DNA of 64,000 nt from Halothiobacillaceae bacterium (GCA_028696185.1 JAQVHL010000001.1:62001-126000), one strand, 5' to 3'. Numbered from the stretch's first letter, positions 51,536 through 60,611 are shown. The notes: a model not told the origin generated them from the letters alone. Made by a program: numbers and translations.

Positions 51536-52951
51536 TCAGAGGGTATCCGAGGCGAAGTCCGCCAGTCGTGAGCGTTCACCGCGCATCAGGGTGACATGCC
51601 CGCCGTGCGGCCATCCCTTGAAGCGGTCCACGACATAGGTCAGGCCGGAGCTGGTTTCGGTCAGGTAAGGTGTGTCGATCTGCGCGATGTTTCCCAGGCA
51701 AACCATTTTCGTGCCAGGGCCGGCGCGGGTGATAAGCGTCTTCATCTGCTTGGGGGTGAGGTTCTGCGCTTCGTCGATGATGACGAACTTGTTCTGGAAG
51801 GTGCGTCCGCGCATGAAGTTGAGCGAGCGGATCTTGATGCGTGAACGCAGCAGGTCGTTGGTGGCGGCGCGCTCCCAGCTCCCGCCGGATTCGATCTTGG
51901 ACAGCACTTCCAGGTTGTCCATCAGTGCGCCCATCCACGGCGTCATCTTTTCCTCTTCCGTGCCCGGTAAAAAACCGATGTCCTCGCCGACGGGGATCGT
52001 CACGCGGGTCATGATGATTTCGCTGTACAGATTACTTTCCAGCGTCTGGGCAAGACCGGCGGCCAGGGTGAGGAGCGTCTTGCCGGTACCGGCCTGGCCG
52101 AGCAGGGTGACGAAGTCGATATCCGGGTCCATCAGCAGGTTGAGCGCAAAGCTCTGCTCGCGGTTGCGGGCGTTGATGCCCCAGACTGTATGCTTGGAAT
52201 GCTGGTAGTTGGTCAGCACTTCCACCACGGCGCTGCCGTCGGCTTCAATGCGGCGCACGGCCGCCTCGAACGGGGCGGGCTCATCCAGAGCGATGCACTG
52301 GTTGGGCAGCCAGTCGCGGGTCAGCGGCCCCCGGATGTGGTAGTAGGAGCGGCCTTCTTCTTTCCAGGATTCCAGCTCACGGCTGTGATGATCCCAGAAG
52401 TCGGGAGGAAGGCGTTCCAGGCCCGAGTAAAGCAGGTTGACGTCGTCCAGCGCCTGATCGTTGTGATAGTCCTCGGCGGGGATGCCCAGGGCCATCGCCT
52501 TGATGCGCAGGTTGATGTCCTTGGAGACAAGGATGACATCGCGCTCAGGCCAGGTTTCGCGCAGGCCCAGGGTAATGCCGAGAATCTCGTTGTCAGCCCG
52601 TCCGCCGGCCAGCCCGCCGGGCAGGCTGGAAGCCTGGTTGCGGGTTTGCAGGAACAGTCGTCCGCTGCAGACCTTGCGCGTGTCTTCGCTCAATAGCGGC
52701 GAGGTCAGGGGCAGGCCGGCGTCGATGCTGCCAATGTCCGCGTGGGCGAGAAGATCGTCGAGAAAGCGACTGACCTGGCGGACGTTGCGCGCCACTTCCG
52801 ACATGCCCTTCTTTCCGGCGTCCAGTTCTTCCAGGACAACCATCGGCAGGTAGATGTCGTGCTCCATGAAGCGGAACAGGGAGGTGGGGTCGTGCATCAG
52901 CACATTGGTATCGAGCACGAACAGGCAAGGCCGGGTACGCTTTGGGTTCAT
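51536..52951 (-). CDS. PIN-domain PhoH-family ATPase
   Basis: This 471-residue protein fuses a PIN ribonuclease-like domain with a PhoH ATPase. The PIN domain has FVLDTNVLMHDPTSLFRF, VVLEELDAGKKG and the acidic DVILVSKDINLRIKA. The PhoH part has Walker A LGQAGTGKTLLTLAAGL, EIIMTRVTIPVGEDIGFLPG and Walker B KFVIIDEAQNLTPKQMK. It is the PhoH2/YlaK type, thought to couple RNA unwinding to cleavage. The acidic PIN residues are kept, so it is probably an active nuclease. It is transcribed away from bcp with a 42-base gap. Confidence 0.92.
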   Translation of the reverse strand: MNPKRTRPCLFVLDTNVLMHDPTSLFRFMEHDIYLPMVVLEELDAGKKGMSEVARNVRQVSRFLDDLLAHADIGSIDAGLPLTSPLLSEDTRKVCSGRLFLQTRNQASSLPGGLAGGRADNEILGITLGLRETWPERDVILVSKDINLRIKAMALGIPAEDYHNDQALDDVNLLYSGLERLPPDFWDHHSRELESWKEEGRSYYHIRGPLTRDWLPNQCIALDEPAPFEAAVRRIEADGSAVVEVLTNYQHSKHTVWGINARNREQSFALNLLMDPDIDFVTLLGQAGTGKTLLTLAAGLAQTLESNLYSEIIMTRVTIPVGEDIGFLPGTEEEKMTPWMGALMDNLEVLSKIESGGSWERAATNDLLRSRIKIRSLNFMRGRTFQNKFVIIDEAQNLTPKQMKTLITRAGPGTKMVCLGNIAQIDTPYLTETSSGLTYVVDRFKGWPHGGHVTLMRGERSRLADFASDTL

Positions 52952-52993
52952 TCTCGCGGTTTCCTGTGGCGGGAGGAGGCGGAAGTGGCCATG

Positions 52994-53473
52994 TCAGCGC
53001 GGGGGGGGCAGCGCCAGCACGGCTTGCAATACGGTATCGGCATGTCCGGGAACCCTGACCTTTTCCCAGCGCTCTCGGATGACACCATGGGCATCGATGA
53101 GCAGGGTGGTGCGCTCGATACCCACATAGTCGCGCCCGTAGAGCTTCTTGGGCTTGAGGACGCCGTACAGCGTGCACAGCGTGCCTTCCGGGTCGCTGAT
53201 CAGGGGAAAAGGCAGCTCATGCTTTGCTCGGAAGTTCTCATGCGTACGGATCGAATCACGCGACACGCCGATCAGGTGCGCGCCGGCCTGTTTGAACTGT
53301 GCCTGCCGCTGGGCAAAGTCGCGCGCTTCGTTGGTGCAGCCGGGTGTATTGTCCTTGGGGTAAAAATACAGAACGACTGGGGCACCGCGCAGCGAGGAGA
53401 GGCTCAGCGGCATCCCACCCGTAGCCAGGGCGGTGAAGTCCGGGGCAATCTGGCCGGGCTGGGCGTGGCTCAT
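52994..53473 (-). CDS. bcp: Bcp/PrxQ-type peroxiredoxin
   Basis: This 159-residue thiol peroxidase shows IAPDFTALATGG, then VVLYFYPKDNTPGCTNEARD with the peroxidatic Cys in the PGCT motif. The usual resolving Cys five residues later (TxEA-C pattern) is replaced: the segment reads CTNEARD, so this is a one-Cys or atypical Bcp. Phe-Pro-Leu-Ile-Ser-Asp-Pro and LYGVLKPKKLYGRDYVG follow as usual. ATG 53473 lies 2 bases past the gcvR stop; bcp after gcvR is the E. coli order. Confidence 0.92.
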   Translation of the reverse strand: MSHAQPGQIAPDFTALATGGMPLSLSSLRGAPVVLYFYPKDNTPGCTNEARDFAQRQAQFKQAGAHLIGVSRDSIRTHENFRAKHELPFPLISDPEGTLCTLYGVLKPKKLYGRDYVGIERTTLLIDAHGVIRERWEKVRVPGHADTVLQAVLALPPPR

Positions 53474-53475
53474 GC

Positions 53476-54009
53476 TCAGCTGCCTCGGTCGGGATCGAGC
53501 GCTGCGTCCAGATTCATGCTGTCGCAGAGGTCGAAGAAGGCGTTTTTCAGGTGGGCGATGTGCAGGTCGGAGGGGACATCGACCAGTGCGCGCAGTGACA
53601 TCAGTGGCTCGCTGCTGCGCGCGGGTGTGTAGCATTGCGTGGACAGCTCACGCACGCGGATTTCGTGCTGCAGGAAGAAGCGGGTCAGCGCGCCTGCAAC
53701 GTCCTGGCTGGCGAGTCCGATGGCATCGACGACGTAGGGCAGCCAGCTGTCGTGCGGCGGCTCGCCTTCGGCGCGTTGCAGGGTCAGGGCCAGGCCAAGC
53801 TCGGAAGAGAGCGCGTTGAGCGCGGTTTCCAGACGGGCCAGGCGATCCCAGCTGCCCAGGATCATCAGGCAGCCGGTGAATTCGCTGCCCAGGGCGATCA
53901 GGCGGCTGTCATGGAGCTGGCAGCGGTTCTGGGCAATCAGGGGCAACAGGCGTTGCAGCAGGTCCGGGCGGTCCGGTCCGGCGAAGGTCACGACGAGACG
54001 CGTTTGCAT
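53476..54009 (-). CDS. gcvR: GcvR-like ACT-domain regulator
   Basis: This 177-residue protein has two ACT domains. The first begins LVVTFAGPDRPDLLQRLLPL; the second contains VDAIGLASQDVAGALTRFF and IRVRELSTQCYTPARSSEP. In E. coli GcvR binds glycine and restrains the GcvA activator of the glycine-cleavage operon. Whether this homologue does the same is inferred. The neighbourhood (bcp behind, dapA-bamC divergent) is that of E. coli. Confidence 0.87.
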   Translation of the reverse strand: MQTRLVVTFAGPDRPDLLQRLLPLIAQNRCQLHDSRLIALGSEFTGCLMILGSWDRLARLETALNALSSELGLALTLQRAEGEPPHDSWLPYVVDAIGLASQDVAGALTRFFLQHEIRVRELSTQCYTPARSSEPLMSLRALVDVPSDLHIAHLKNAFFDLCDSMNLDAALDPDRGS

Positions 54010-54113
54010 GGATAGTTCCGGTCAAAGACCGCTCCAGTCTACAACGTGCGGCGTCCCCTGCAAGCCTTGCGCATGGCCGCGCAGATTTGAGGTGATTTTA
54101 CCTTGCGCGAGCC

Positions 54114-54143
54114 TTGTCACGACTCGGGGCGAGTGGTTACTAT
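54114..54143 (+). promoter_or_regulatory. Candidate dapA promoter with internal inverted repeat
   Basis: TTGTCA (-35) and TACTAT (-10) are separated by 18 bases, 89 bases before the dapA start. The spacer contains ACTCG-GGG-CGAGT (54122-54134), a perfect short inverted repeat where a regulator could bind. The remaining sequence between gcvR and dapA shows no gene. Confidence 0.45.
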
Positions 54144-54231
54144 GCTTTTTTTCAATGACGCACGCGCGCGGGCTTTGCCGCCATGGCAGTGCCGCGTCGA
54201 GTCGCGGGCCTTTTCCAGGACAGAACGCAAG

Positions 54232-55110
54232 ATGTTTCACGGCAGCCTCGTCGCCCTCGTTACCCCCATGCGGCCGGATGGCGCGCTTGATTTTGAAGCA
54301 TTGGCGCGACTGGTCGAGTTTCATGTCGAGAAGGGCACTGATGCGCTGGTGGTCATGGGCACGACCGGGGAGTCCGCGACCCTGGATGTCGATGAGCATA
54401 TCGAGGTCGTGCGCCGTAGTGTGGCGTTGGCCGCCGGGCGTTTGCCCGTCATCGCCGGCACCGGTGCCAACTCCACCCGCGAGGCCATCGAGTTGACCGA
54501 GGCGGCTCGCCGTGAGGGGGTGGACGGGTGTCTGCTGGTCACGCCCTACTACAACAAGCCGACCCAGGAAGGGCTGTACCGTCATTATCGTGCGATTGCC
54601 GAGGCCGTCGCCCTGCCGCAGATCCTCTACAACGTTCCTGGGCGCACCGGTTGTGACATGCAGCCGGCTACCGTCGAGCGGCTGGCGGACATCCCGAACA
54701 TCGTAGGCATCAAGGAGGCCAGCGGCTCCCTGGAACGCACGGCGGAGCTTATCCGGCGTTGCGGTGACCGGATGGACGTGTTCAGCGGTGATGATGCCAT
54801 CGCTCGCGAGGTGATCCTGCAGGGCGGGCGTGGGGTGATTTCCGTCACGGCCAACGTTGCGCCGGAGGCGATGCACCGGATGTGTGCCGCAGCGCTCGCA
54901 GGAGAGACCGAGAACGCGGCACGCATCGATGCCCCTCTGGCCGGACTGCACGCCCAGTTGTTCTGTGAATCCAATCCCATTCCGGTAAAGTGGGCCCTGT
55001 GGCGCATGGGGCTGATCGATACCGGCATCCGCTTGCCGCTCACGCCGCTTGGCGAGGCCTGCCAGGGCCCGGTCAGCGAGGCGATGCGCCAGGCGGGCCT
55101 GATTTCCTGA
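54232..55110 (+). CDS. dapA: 4-hydroxy-tetrahydrodipicolinate synthase
   Basis: DapA condenses pyruvate with aspartate semialdehyde on the way to lysine and diaminopimelate. The 292-residue TIM-barrel protein opens FHGSLVALVTPMRPDG. It has VVMGTTGESATLDVDEH, the tyrosine motif LLVTPYYNKPTQEGLYRH, and the Schiff-base Lys in NIVGIKEASG. ATG 54232 begins the family's N-terminus. bamC follows 15 bases later. Confidence 0.95.
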   Translation: MFHGSLVALVTPMRPDGALDFEALARLVEFHVEKGTDALVVMGTTGESATLDVDEHIEVVRRSVALAAGRLPVIAGTGANSTREAIELTEAARREGVDGCLLVTPYYNKPTQEGLYRHYRAIAEAVALPQILYNVPGRTGCDMQPATVERLADIPNIVGIKEASGSLERTAELIRRCGDRMDVFSGDDAIAREVILQGGRGVISVTANVAPEAMHRMCAAALAGETENAARIDAPLAGLHAQLFCESNPIPVKWALWRMGLIDTGIRLPLTPLGEACQGPVSEAMRQAGLIS

Positions 55111-55125
55111 CGCAAGGAGCCATGC

Positions 55126-56253
55126 ATGGCCGCGCTTGATCCTGTTCGTACCCTGATCGTTACCAGCCTCGCCCTCGGCGTCGCGGTGGGGTGCTCCTAT
55201 ATTCCCGGACTGTCCAAGGACGAGTCCAAGCAGGCGCGGCGTCAGACCATGACGCCGAATCTGGAGGTTCCGCCTGCCTTCACCGTGCCCGACCCTTCCC
55301 TGAACGTCGCCGTGCCCAAGGTGGCCTCTGCGCGTGAGGCCAGCAGCGCCAATGCCGGCGGTGCCGGTTCGGCTGTCCTGCTCAAATCGGCCAAGGCCCG
55401 TCTGGAGGGTAGTCCGGACAGTCGCTGGCTGGTGGTCGATGCTCCGGCCAACGCCGTCTGGCCGCGGGTGCAGGGCTTCGTTCAGGAAGAGGGCTATGTC
55501 ATCTCGCGTATCGACCCCAAGCTGGGCGTGGTCGAAACCGACTGGACGGGCGGTGAGGAAGTCCGCCCCGAGGAGTACGGGCTGACCCGCTTCCTGCGCA
55601 TGGCGAAGAATATCTTCTTTGTGCCCGATTACATGGACAAGGTGAAGCTGCGTGTCGAGCGCGGTGATAGCGACGATCAGACGCGGGTTTTTATTACCAG
55701 TCAGCGTCTGGAGCGTGTCGAGGATGCGCCCATGGTGCCCAACGCACCGTCGGACTCCTACAGTTGGGGCGCCGCCGCGCCTAGCGCCGATCTGGACGCC
55801 GAGTTGCTCAATCGCCTGATGATCTACATCGGCGGCGAGAATGACGCGGAAGGGCGTGAGCGCGTGAATGCGACCTTCCAGCCGCGTGCGGAGCTGCTGT
55901 ACGACGCGGACAAGGAGTCGCGCATCATCGTTGCCAGACAGCAGTACCCCATCGTCTGGAATCGTACCCGCATGGCGCTGGATCGCATGGGCTTTGATAC
56001 CGTGAAAGCCAGCGAGGAGGATGGCACCTTGCGCCTGCATCACGCCAACCCACGTCTGCTGTACGAAAACGTGACCCTGCGCGGAGTGGAGCTCAAGCAG
56101 GGCGACACGCTCGAAGCGGATCTGACCGTGCAGATCAAACCGCAGCGCAAGGGTGGGGCGCATATCGAATTCTCCGGCTTCAAGGCCAGTGGCGGCGAGC
56201 TGCCGCGCTTTGTCGACATCGTGGCGAACCGGCTGAACGAACAGCTGCGCTGA
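55126..56253 (+). CDS. bamC: BamC-like outer-membrane assembly lipoprotein
   Basis: This 375-residue lipoprotein would belong to the BAM complex that inserts outer-membrane proteins. A signal peptide ends GVAVGC (lipid Cys near residue 23; the lipobox is weak, with Ala at -3). An unstructured N-terminal segment with LEVPPAFTVPDPSL follows, the part that contacts BamD in E. coli. Two helix-grip domains follow, including RWLVVDAPANAVWPRVQGFV, VVETDWTGGEEV and the C-terminal GTLRLHHANP...VDIVANRLNEQ. Position behind dapA supports the call. Confidence 0.9.
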   Translation: MAALDPVRTLIVTSLALGVAVGCSYIPGLSKDESKQARRQTMTPNLEVPPAFTVPDPSLNVAVPKVASAREASSANAGGAGSAVLLKSAKARLEGSPDSRWLVVDAPANAVWPRVQGFVQEEGYVISRIDPKLGVVETDWTGGEEVRPEEYGLTRFLRMAKNIFFVPDYMDKVKLRVERGDSDDQTRVFITSQRLERVEDAPMVPNAPSDSYSWGAAAPSADLDAELLNRLMIYIGGENDAEGRERVNATFQPRAELLYDADKESRIIVARQQYPIVWNRTRMALDRMGFDTVKASEEDGTLRLHHANPRLLYENVTLRGVELKQGDTLEADLTVQIKPQRKGGAHIEFSGFKASGGELPRFVDIVANRLNEQLR

Positions 56254-56706
56254 GCCGTCTTTTGTTTGGCAGGCAGGGGGCGCTATGCTCCCTGCCTGTT
56301 TCATTTGTTCGCCGTGACGTGCCCGCCGTTCGCATCAGTGCGGTGTCTCTGTGCTGCTACCCTCGCGGTTGCCAGACGCCTTCCCAGCGTTTGCGGTATT
56401 GTGGATAATGCAGAAACGCGAACGGCCCCAGCCCCTGTCCGAAGCCGCACCCCAATAATGACAAGGCGTAAGGACAGAGGTGTTATGTCGGTTCGTTGTC
56501 CACATGTTCACTGGATGATGCTGAAGATGGAATTTCCTGTCCGTCTTTGGCATGTCGGTCTGTCTCATCCGCGCTCTTTTGTCGCGCAGCCCTGGCGGAT
56601 ATTGCGTCGCACGCAGCGTGCTGTCCTGTTGCGGCTCGTCTGTTTGTTCGCGTCGCTCTACTTGAGTCATCGGTCTTTTTTCCGCCAGGCTAGTTGCTGA
56701 AGCACC
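56254..56706. other. 453-bp stretch without a supported gene; terminator and leader of the signalling operon
   Basis: It begins with the bamC terminator. The remaining 400 bases are less GC-rich than the neighbours and hold no family-like reading frame. A frame from ATG 56485 to 56700 (71 residues, with GAGGTG upstream) is Arg/Cys-rich and unlike any family I know. Because the next gene encodes an ANTAR antiterminator, this region is where a self-regulating leader RNA might lie, but I see no clear paired hexaloop hairpins by eye. Confidence 0.5.
56270..56307 (+). terminator. Rho-independent terminator after bamC
   Basis: CAGGCAGGG / CCCTGCCTG with a G-T and G-C extension forms an 11-bp stem around CGCTATG, followed by TTTCATTTG, 16 bases after the stop. 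Confidence 0.85.
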
Positions 56707-57303
56707 ATGCCGGGCAAGTCACTTTTGTTTGTCGATGATGATCGACTGATTCTTGGAACCCTGGGCGAAGGATTGCGTGATGCCGGCTATGCGGTGGTTA
56801 CCGCCGACTCCGGCCGGACCGCGCTGGAATACGCCAGGACGCGCACGTTCGATCTGGCGATTCTCGACGTGCGGATGCCGGGCATGTCCGGTATCGAGCT
56901 GGCCGCGCTTCTGCGCGATGAGCATGCCATCCCTTCCTTGTTTCTGTCCGCCTTTGACGATCAGCCCACCGTGGATATGGCCATACAAGCCGGAGGTCTG
57001 GGGTATGTCGTCAAACTGATTACCGTCGCCAAGCTGATTCCGGCTGTTGAGGCTGCGCTGGCGCGTGCCCGCGACCTCAAGGCATTGAGCGATCAGGCGG
57101 CGCATCTGGAAAAAGCCCTGCTGGCCAATCGTACGACCAGTGTGGCCGTCGGTATTCTCATGGTTGAGTTGGGGTGCTCCGAAAGCGAGGCGTTTGCCTA
57201 TCTGCGCCGTGCCGCGCGGAATCGTCGGGAAAAGCTTGAGGCGGTGGCTGAGGAAATCGTCTCTTCCTTGCGGCCCGCGCCGGAGCGGGAGGATGAGCGA
57301 TGA
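56707..57303 (+). CDS. Response regulator with ANTAR RNA-binding output domain
   Basis: The 198-residue protein has a receiver (LLFVDDDRLILGTLGEGL; acceptor Asp in LAILDVRMPGMSG near residue 54). The usual Lys-Pro after beta-5 is Lys-Leu here (GYVVKLITVAKL). A coiled linker leads to a C-terminal ANTAR domain at about residues 140-190 (RTTSVAVGILMVEL, then AFAYLRRAARNRREKLEAVA). ANTAR regulators bind twin-hairpin RNAs and stop terminators forming. The next gene, overlapping by ATGA, is a HisKA_2 kinase, the partner type known from EutV/EutW. Confidence 0.9.
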   Translation: MPGKSLLFVDDDRLILGTLGEGLRDAGYAVVTADSGRTALEYARTRTFDLAILDVRMPGMSGIELAALLRDEHAIPSLFLSAFDDQPTVDMAIQAGGLGYVVKLITVAKLIPAVEAALARARDLKALSDQAAHLEKALLANRTTSVAVGILMVELGCSESEAFAYLRRAARNRREKLEAVAEEIVSSLRPAPEREDER

Positions 57304-58334
57304 GTTCGGCCTGGCTGGAACCGGGTCTGGGACGTACGCGGGGGCGTGAGTTCGAAACCCTGCTCGATGCCTTGGCCATGCCGGTGTTTTTCAAGGATAC
57401 CGGATTGCGCCTGATGCGTGTGAATCGCGCTTATGGTGAATTGCTCGGTCGTCCGACCTCCGAATTGGTGGGGCTGCGGGCTGGGGATTTGTTTCCTGCA
57501 GAGCTTGCCGAACGTTGCGATGAGGAGGACAGGCTGGTCCTCGCTCAGGGCGAGGCGCGGTCTTTCCCGGATCGGCTTATGGCCGGTCCGCAAGGGGGCT
57601 TGCAGTATTTCAGTATCTACAAGGCACCAATGCGCGACGACTCCGGAGCGATGGTCGGGCTTGTCGGTTTTGCCACCGATGTTACCGAGCGGCGTCTGGC
57701 CGAGGCCGAACGCTTGACGGCCTTGCAGCAGCAGCGTGATGCATTGGTTCAGGAAGTGCATCACCGTATCAAAAATCATCTGCAGGGCGTGGCCGGTCTG
57801 CTGCATCGCAGTATGGGCGCGCATCCCGCCTTGGCCGGTCCCTTGCGCGGTGTTCTGGCGCAGGTGGAGTCCATCGCCGGGATTCATGGACTGCAAAGCC
57901 GTCAGGGTACGCAACAGCTTAATCCCGGAGAGGTAATTGCGATGATTGCCCAGCTGGCGCAGGAGCCTGTCGATGTGCATTGCGAGGGTATCGCGGCCTG
58001 CTTGTCGGAGGAGGATGCGGTTCCCTTTGCCCTGACGCTCAACGAGCTGATCAGTAACGCACTCAAGCATCGCGACGCGGTGCGGGCCGAACCGGTGCGG
58101 GTGCATGCCTACCAGGATGATCGGGGGCTGTGGGTCGAGATTCTCAATGCGCCGGCTCGCCTGCCGCCGGGGTTCGATTTTGCGGCGAGGCAGGGCTTGG
58201 GAACGGGATTGCGTCTGGTGGGTAGCCTGTTGCCCAGCGAGGGCGCAAGCCTTGGCTTTGAAGAGAGCGGTGGACGGGTCCGCACCTGCCTGCATATTCA
58301 GGCGGTACGCCTGCCGTCGCGGTGCGGGCCCTGA
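57300..58334 (+). CDS. PAS-domain HisKA_2-type sensor histidine kinase
   Basis: This 344-residue protein has no membrane segment, so it senses a cytoplasmic signal. One PAS domain covers about residues 18-132 (VFFKDTGLRLMRVNRAYGEL to GLVGFATDVTERR). The phosphorylation helix is LVQEVHHRIKNHLQGVAGLL, with its His in the HHRIKNHLQ motif of HisKA_2/HWE-like kinases. A compact ATP-binding domain has N box LTLNELISNALKH and G box GLGTGLRLV. It should phosphorylate the ANTAR regulator encoded just upstream. Confidence 0.9.
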   Translation: MSSAWLEPGLGRTRGREFETLLDALAMPVFFKDTGLRLMRVNRAYGELLGRPTSELVGLRAGDLFPAELAERCDEEDRLVLAQGEARSFPDRLMAGPQGGLQYFSIYKAPMRDDSGAMVGLVGFATDVTERRLAEAERLTALQQQRDALVQEVHHRIKNHLQGVAGLLHRSMGAHPALAGPLRGVLAQVESIAGIHGLQSRQGTQQLNPGEVIAMIAQLAQEPVDVHCEGIAACLSEEDAVPFALTLNELISNALKHRDAVRAEPVRVHAYQDDRGLWVEILNAPARLPPGFDFAARQGLGTGLRLVGSLLPSEGASLGFEESGGRVRTCLHIQAVRLPSRCGP

Positions 58335-58355
58335 CGAACCCTCACGGAGAGGACG

Positions 58356-60611
58356 ATGGAAGGAACGAGCGATGCACAGGGATCCTCCGCCGAAGCGCCT
58401 CTGGAGCAGGCGCGGCAGCGTATCATGGACCTGGAGCTACTGGAGGCGCTGTATGCCCAGGCGCTGGAGGAAGCGCATGGGCATCAGGAAGAGCTGCGCA
58501 CCCGTTGCGAGTCGCTGCAGCAGGGGCAGGCGTCGCTTGCCGAACAGGTTCGCCGTTTTCGTGAGCTGTTTGAGTTTGCCCCGATGGCGTATCTGGTGCT
58601 GGATGCGAGTGGCGCCATTATCGAGGCGAATTTCGCGGCCTGCCAGATGCTCGGGGCGAGTGGGCGCAGTCGCCTGATGCGGCGCCCTTTGCGGCTGTAT
58701 CTGCCGCAGGCCGAGCGCATGGCTTTTGATGCCTTGATCGCGCAGGCGCTGGAAACGGGCGCTCCGTCCTCGCTCGATAGCTGCTTTGAAGGACGCAATG
58801 GAGCGAAAGCCCTGGTGCAGATCAATCTGCTCGCCGATACGGATGAGGGGGGGAAGCCCTTGTACCGGGTGGCCGCACTGGATGTCACCGGACGTCACGA
58901 AAGTGACGAGCAACGTCGGCTTGCTGCCACGGTATTTGAGGAGAGCAGCGACGGGGTCATGATTACCGATCCGGTGGGGCGCATCCAGCGGGTTAACCGG
59001 GCCTTTACTCAGGTGACCGGCTACAGCGAGAGCGAGGTGCGAGGGCGCAAGGCGGCCCTGCTGGCCTCCGGGCGGCAGGACAAGGCGTTCTATCAGGCGA
59101 TGTGGGCGCAGATCGGGCGCGAGGGCAGCTGGCAGGGAGAGGTATGGAACCGGCGCAAAAACGGTGAAATCTACCCCGAATGGCTGAAAATCCGCACGGT
59201 CTTTTCCGCGGATGGGCGGGTGTTGCACCGTGTGGGTACGTTCAGTGACATCAGCGATGCGCGTGGCCTGCATGGCGAATTCGACCGCTACGCTTTCTAC
59301 GACATGCTTACCGAGTTGCCAAACCGCACCTTGTTCGGTGAGCGTCTCAAGCATGCGCTGGTGCGCGCGCATCGCGATCAGTCCCCGGTGGCCCTGTTGT
59401 TTCTCGATCTGGACCGCTTCAAGTGGGTTAACGACACCCTGGGGCACCAGACCGGTGATCTGCTGTTGCAGGATGTGGCCTCCCGTCTGCGCTCCGTGGT
59501 GCGCGCCAATGACACCGTGGCGCGTCTGGGGGGCGACGAGTTCACGGTGATCCTGTCAGACCTGGGGCGTGACGAGGTGGCGCATGACAACGCGGCACGC
59601 ATTGCGGGTAAGGTATGCACCGCACTGGCGCGCCCGTTCATGATCGGCGGGCATGAGATTGTCATTGGATGCAGCCTGGGAATCGCCATGCACCCGGAGG
59701 ACGGGGAAACGCAGGCTGAGCTGGTCAAGCATGGGGATATTGCCATGTATGAGGCCAAGCGGCAGGGCGGGGGGCGGGCAGTGTTCTTTTCTTCGGGCAT
59801 GAATGCACGGGTGGCGCGTCGTGTGCAACTGGGTACAGAATTACGCCATGCGCTGCGCCACGATCAGCTTGCCCTGGTTTACCAGCCGGTGATCGATGTC
59901 GCCGCGCAACGGGTGGCGGGGGTTGAGGCCCTGTTGCGCTGGGGGGCGGAGGGGGTGGAACCGGTGGGGCCGGAGGAACTGGTTTCCATCTTCGAGGAGA
60001 TCGGCCTGGGTGACGAGCTGGCGCGTTGGGTTCTACGCAGGGCTTGCGACGAGTTGCTGTCGGTGGGCTTTTTTACCTTGCCGCAGCGCTGGTGCTCGAT
60101 CAATGTTTCACCCTCGCAATTGGCGCGCAATCACATTGGCTGGGTGACGAAAATCCTGGAGGCGGTAGGCTTGCCGCCCCGCAGTATCGTGCTGGAAGTG
60201 ACCGAGGAGCACTTCAAATGCGGTACGGAGACGATCAGCGATATTCTCGGGCGTTTACGTGCCCAGGGTGTGCGCGTTGCCCTGGATGATTTCGGGCTGG
60301 GGTATTCTTCGCTGGCCCAGCTGCGTCATCTGCCCATCGACATGATCAAGATAGACCGGGGCTTTATCCGTTCATTGCCGGATGAGCCTCAGGATCTGGC
60401 CATCGTCGAGGCTGTGCTGATTCTGGCACGCCGGCTTGGGCTGGATTTCCTGGCTGAAGGCGTGGAGACGGCGGGGCAACTCGACGAGCTTGTACGTCAC
60501 GGCTGTCCCCTCGTGCAGGGGCATGTCTTCGCCGAGCCGATGCCGGTCCAGGCTTGCCGCGACTGGATCGATTCCTTCTGTTCAACCCAACACCCTGTGA
60601 GCGCATCATGA
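58356..60611 (+). CDS. PAS-PAS-GGDEF-EAL cyclic-di-GMP turnover protein
   Basis: This 751-residue cytoplasmic protein starts with a coiled coil, then PAS 1 (ELFEFAPMAYLVLDASGAII) and PAS 2 (VFEESSDGVMITDPVGRI). The cyclase domain has YDMLTELPNRTLF and RLGGDEFTVIL, preceded by an RxxD inhibitory site (RAND) five residues before. The phosphodiesterase domain keeps EALLRW, INVSPSQLARN, LEVTEEHF, LDDFGLGYSSLAQL, IKIDRGFI, AEGVET and VQGHVF, so all usual catalytic positions are filled. It may both make and degrade cyclic-di-GMP. It lies 21 bases after the kinase gene. Confidence 0.93.
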   Translation: MEGTSDAQGSSAEAPLEQARQRIMDLELLEALYAQALEEAHGHQEELRTRCESLQQGQASLAEQVRRFRELFEFAPMAYLVLDASGAIIEANFAACQMLGASGRSRLMRRPLRLYLPQAERMAFDALIAQALETGAPSSLDSCFEGRNGAKALVQINLLADTDEGGKPLYRVAALDVTGRHESDEQRRLAATVFEESSDGVMITDPVGRIQRVNRAFTQVTGYSESEVRGRKAALLASGRQDKAFYQAMWAQIGREGSWQGEVWNRRKNGEIYPEWLKIRTVFSADGRVLHRVGTFSDISDARGLHGEFDRYAFYDMLTELPNRTLFGERLKHALVRAHRDQSPVALLFLDLDRFKWVNDTLGHQTGDLLLQDVASRLRSVVRANDTVARLGGDEFTVILSDLGRDEVAHDNAARIAGKVCTALARPFMIGGHEIVIGCSLGIAMHPEDGETQAELVKHGDIAMYEAKRQGGGRAVFFSSGMNARVARRVQLGTELRHALRHDQLALVYQPVIDVAAQRVAGVEALLRWGAEGVEPVGPEELVSIFEEIGLGDELARWVLRRACDELLSVGFFTLPQRWCSINVSPSQLARNHIGWVTKILEAVGLPPRSIVLEVTEEHFKCGTETISDILGRLRAQGVRVALDDFGLGYSSLAQLRHLPIDMIKIDRGFIRSLPDEPQDLAIVEAVLILARRLGLDFLAEGVETAGQLDELVRHGCPLVQGHVFAEPMPVQACRDWIDSFCSTQHPVSAS

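Noticed and set aside
56266-56700. Possible small gene between bamC and the ANTAR regulator (144 or 71 residues)
   Set aside because: The composition is Arg/Cys/Ser-rich with no family resemblance, and it overlaps the bamC terminator. The 71-residue version has a plausible ribosome-binding site and remains only a weak possibility.
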